Assembly (NCBI GenBank): GCA_902565595.1
Contig: CACFFD010000015.1
Location: 1 to 35,681, forward strand
Direction: 5' to 3'
Source: Actinomycetota bacterium
GTDB taxonomy: Bacteria; Actinomycetota; Acidimicrobiia; Acidimicrobiales; UBA8592
DNA length: 35,681 nt
Position 1 is the first letter of the stretch, and each line of letters opens with the position of its first letter. Under the pieces are notes generated by a model that ran no database searches, was not told where the DNA came from, and saw only the letters and a program-made list of their open reading frames with translations. The position numbers and the translations under genes are program-made. Below, piece after piece: positions 33,620-35,681 of this stretch.

Positions 33620-34786
33620 GTGTCCGAGAATAAAGATTCGACCCACCTCCCATTCTGGCGCCCAACTAGTGCGGCAGCAGCAGCAATCACAATTGTTGCT
33701 CTACCCGGGTTTCTAGTAGGTTCCTTTGCCCCCCAGATAAAGGAAGATCTGAATTTCGGTGATACTGAACTCGGCGCATTACTTACTTTCGGATACTTGG
33801 TTTCCAGCATCATCATGCAAACAGGTGGAGGCATAGCTGACCGCAGAGGCCCGCAGCTGATCATCAGAACGGGTATTTTCATAGCTGCAATATCAGCTCT
33901 CCTGATAGGAACTGCTGCACAGACTTACGTCGTTCTTCTATTGTGCATTGGTTTAAATCGCGTAGGGGAAGGTTTAATCCAGCCTGCTACCAACACACTG
34001 ATCTCTAATGGCGTGGATCAACCTCGCCAAGGGATTGCCATGGCCACTAAACAGTCAGCGGTGCCATTTTCTACTGCCCTTGCAGGATTAGCGGTTCCAA
34101 TTCTTGGCTCAACTGTCGGATGGAAGGGAACCTTTCTTATACTTGCAGCGCTTGCTTTTCCTGCTTGGTTATTAATACCCAACATCGCCGTCTCAAAATC
34201 TGGAGCGTTCCCCTCTAGACGAGATATGTGGCGTTCTCGTCATCTTCGGATCGCATCAATTGCAGGAGCTTTCTCGGCTGCAGCTGTTGTAACAATGGCA
34301 GGGTTTCTTACCACAGCAGCTGAAGAAGCCGGATACAGCGAAAGCTCAGCCGGTTTGATCCTCGGGATAGGAGGACTAATCATGATCGGGGCACGCCTCA
34401 GCTGGGGACTACTAGCCGATAAATTTGAATTTGATAGATTTAAGGCGGTCTCCCTGCTGCTGACTGTTGGGTCTTCGGCCTTTATCCTGCTGTCGATAGG
34501 AACTAAAACGAGCGTACTCCTAGGGTCGCTAATTTCTTTCGGTATCGGCTGGGCATGGCCCGGACTGCTGCTTCTTGGCGTGATAGAGCAGCATCCGGAT
34601 GACCCTGGTGCTGCTACAGCAACACTACAAACTAGCATTCGCGTTGGGGCTATGGTCGCACCGCTCGGTTTCGGAATTGTCGTAGACAACTCTGGATTTG
34701 AACTTGCTTGGGTTCTTGCATTCTCCTCGACAATAGTTGGAGCAATACTGATGGCAAGTGCAAGTCGAGCTCTTAAGAGTGACTAA
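33620..34786 (+). CDS. MFS transporter divergent from pncB
   Basis: A 388-aa 12-helix MFS transporter. Motif A appears as GGGIADRRGPQLIIRTG, with the second-half equivalent RLSWGLLADKFEFDRFK. The start GTG has only TAGG eight bases upstream. It shares the 117-base upstream region with pncB, so it may be regulated with NAD salvage and import a niacin-type precursor; no substrate motif supports this. It converges with rdgB with three bases between. Confidence 0.88.
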   Translation: MSENKDSTHLPFWRPTSAAAAAITIVALPGFLVGSFAPQIKEDLNFGDTELGALLTFGYLVSSIIMQTGGGIADRRGPQLIIRTGIFIAAISALLIGTAAQTYVVLLLCIGLNRVGEGLIQPATNTLISNGVDQPRQGIAMATKQSAVPFSTALAGLAVPILGSTVGWKGTFLILAALAFPAWLLIPNIAVSKSGAFPSRRDMWRSRHLRIASIAGAFSAAAVVTMAGFLTTAAEEAGYSESSAGLILGIGGLIMIGARLSWGLLADKFEFDRFKAVSLLLTVGSSAFILLSIGTKTSVLLGSLISFGIGWAWPGLLLLGVIEQHPDDPGAATATLQTSIRVGAMVAPLGFGIVVDNSGFELAWVLAFSSTIVGAILMASASRALKSD

Positions 34787-34789
34787 TAA

Positions 34790-35377
34790 TCAGCTTATCG
34801 TATTGTTTAGATGCTCCTTGAGAGATCGGAATGCAGCGCCTCTATGACTTACGGCATTTTTTTCTTCGTCATCCATTTCGGCAAATGTTTTCCCCCCTCC
34901 AGCAATAGGAATAAACACTGAATCATAGCCAAAACCTCCTGCCCCTGATGGCCTATCAGATATAGCCCCTTCAACAACGCCTTCAGCAATGGTTTCTGTC
35001 CCATCTTGCCAAGCAACCAGCGCAACTGTTCGAAACCTTGCGGTTCTTTCTTCTCCAGTGGCTTCCCTCAACGCTTCCAACAATTTGGAAACATTATCTT
35101 CATATGATGCATTCTCACCTGCATAACGGGCAGAGAAGATTCCCGGTGCTCCCCCTAGTGCATCTACTTCAAGACCTGTATCATCTGCTACCGCAGCACA
35201 ACCTGTAGCCATTCGCACTGCTACAGCTTTTAGCCTTGCATTGCCCTCGAGAGTATCTGCATCTTCTATGACTTCAGGAATCTCTGCTGGGCGAGGGATT
35301 AGATTGACTGCTCCTGAAAGAATTTGGGAGATCTCGCTGTACTTATTTGGATTCGCGGAGGCGCAAACAAGGTCCAT
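34790..35377 (-). CDS. rdgB: Non-canonical purine NTP pyrophosphatase (RdgB/HAM1)
   Basis: House-cleaning enzyme that hydrolyses ITP, dITP and XTP to monophosphates. The 195-aa protein has the N-terminal VCASANPNKYSEI nucleotide-binding loop, the acidic AVADDTGLEVDALGGAPG (catalytic Asp), SARYAG, GGFGYDSVFIP and SHRGAAFRSL near the C-terminus, all HAM1 motifs. It starts three bases after the rph stop; rph-rdgB pairing is common in actinobacteria. Confidence 0.95.
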   Translation of the reverse strand: MDLVCASANPNKYSEISQILSGAVNLIPRPAEIPEVIEDADTLEGNARLKAVAVRMATGCAAVADDTGLEVDALGGAPGIFSARYAGENASYEDNVSKLLEALREATGEERTARFRTVALVAWQDGTETIAEGVVEGAISDRPSGAGGFGYDSVFIPIAGGGKTFAEMDDEEKNAVSHRGAAFRSLKEHLNNTIS

Positions 35378-35380
35378 AGT

Positions 35381-35681
35381 CTAGGCAGTAGGTTGCGTGC
35401 TCGTCAGCTCATTTTGGAGATCGATAATTTGCTGAATTCCCTTTTCAGCTAGGGAAAGTAAAGTATCGAGCTCATTTCGATTGAAAGAGGCCTGTTCAGC
35501 GGTTCCCTGAATTTCAATGAAACCCCCTGATTCTGTCATGACCACGTTCATATCTGTGTCTGCTATTGAGTCCTCACTATATGGCAGGTCTAATCGTGGC
35601 TGCCCGTGAATAATTCCAACTGATACAGCGGCACAAGCTTCAGAGATAGGATGATCTACTAATTCGCCTCGAAGCATCAGC
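35381..35681 (-). CDS. rph: Ribonuclease PH, C-terminal part (cut by window end)
   Basis: Phosphorolytic 3'-5' exoribonuclease that trims tRNA 3' ends. Only about the last 100 residues are in the window; the frame is still open at the right edge, so the start lies outside. The visible part has [40 protein letters not shown] and [20 protein letters not shown], diagnostic of the RNase PH fold. The stop is three bases from the rdgB start. Confidence 0.93.
   Translation of the reverse strand, partial: LMLRGELVDHPISEACAAVSVGIIHGQPRLDLPYSEDSIADTDMNVVMTESGGFIEIQGTAEQASFNRNELDTLLSLAEKGIQQIIDLQNELTSTQPTA

Noticed and set aside
1-35681. CRISPR array, prophage, transposase or toxin-antitoxin pair
   Set aside because: No regularly spaced repeats, no integrase, transposase or phage structural genes, and no toxin-like small pair were seen in any frame.

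Overview
The window looks like a chromosomal segment of a free-living actinobacterium. It carries a phosphatidylinositol-mannoside (PIM) operon, the mycothiol ligase MshC, an F420:NADP reductase, an InhA-type enoyl-ACP reductase and a menaquinone pathway. The base composition looks only moderate in GC (judged by eye, not computed), which together with the gene mix would fit an uncultured, perhaps marine, Acidimicrobiia-like lineage. That placement is inference. I see no phage, insertion sequence, CRISPR array or obvious island. Coding density is very high and many genes overlap by 1-8 bases.

Layout. 24-5888 (minus): thrS, HIT protein, a small membrane protein, pgsA (PIP synthase), PIM acyltransferase, pimA. 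Apart from the membrane protein, this is the gene order known from Mycobacterium (Rv2614c to Rv2610c). 5971-7835 (minus): mshC and an F420-dependent NADP reductase. 7978-8745 (plus): fabI/inhA. 8755-11122 (minus): two paralogous CNNM/CBS membrane proteins. 11426-15999 (plus): a two-gene heterodimeric ABC exporter with one degenerate ATP site, then an orphan ABC ATPase. 16005-18547 (minus): thiamine pyrophosphokinase-like protein, a 68-residue membrane protein and a DHA2-type drug exporter. 18657-20161 (plus): a 9-codon leader ORF, a VOC/glyoxalase-like protein and an SDR oxidoreductase. 20167-22437 (minus): amidohydrolase, group II truncated hemoglobin, LOG-family hydrolase. 22534-27175: menaquinone genes, with menE on plus and menD-menH-menC on minus, the two groups converging. 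27277-29910 (plus): FAD-linked oxidase, rpe, small lipoprotein. 29929-30735 (minus): clpP and tRNA-Leu(UAG). 30808-34786: NAD salvage module, pncB-pncA-nrtR on minus with a divergent MFS transporter on plus. 34790-35681 (minus): rdgB and the C-terminal part of rph, cut by the window end.

How they work together. The first block makes the PIM anchor of the actinobacterial envelope. mshC and the F420 reductase serve the low-molecular-weight thiol and deazaflavin redox pools. The men genes supply the respiratory quinone. The pncB/pncA/nrtR block recycles nicotinamide and nicotinate. It looks self-regulated: between pncB and the MFS gene lies a near-perfect 27-bp dyad that covers the -35 box of a good pncB promoter. 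I regard this as the most testable new observation in the window. Most of the remaining genes are ordinary housekeeping. I did not find a clearly novel multi-gene system.
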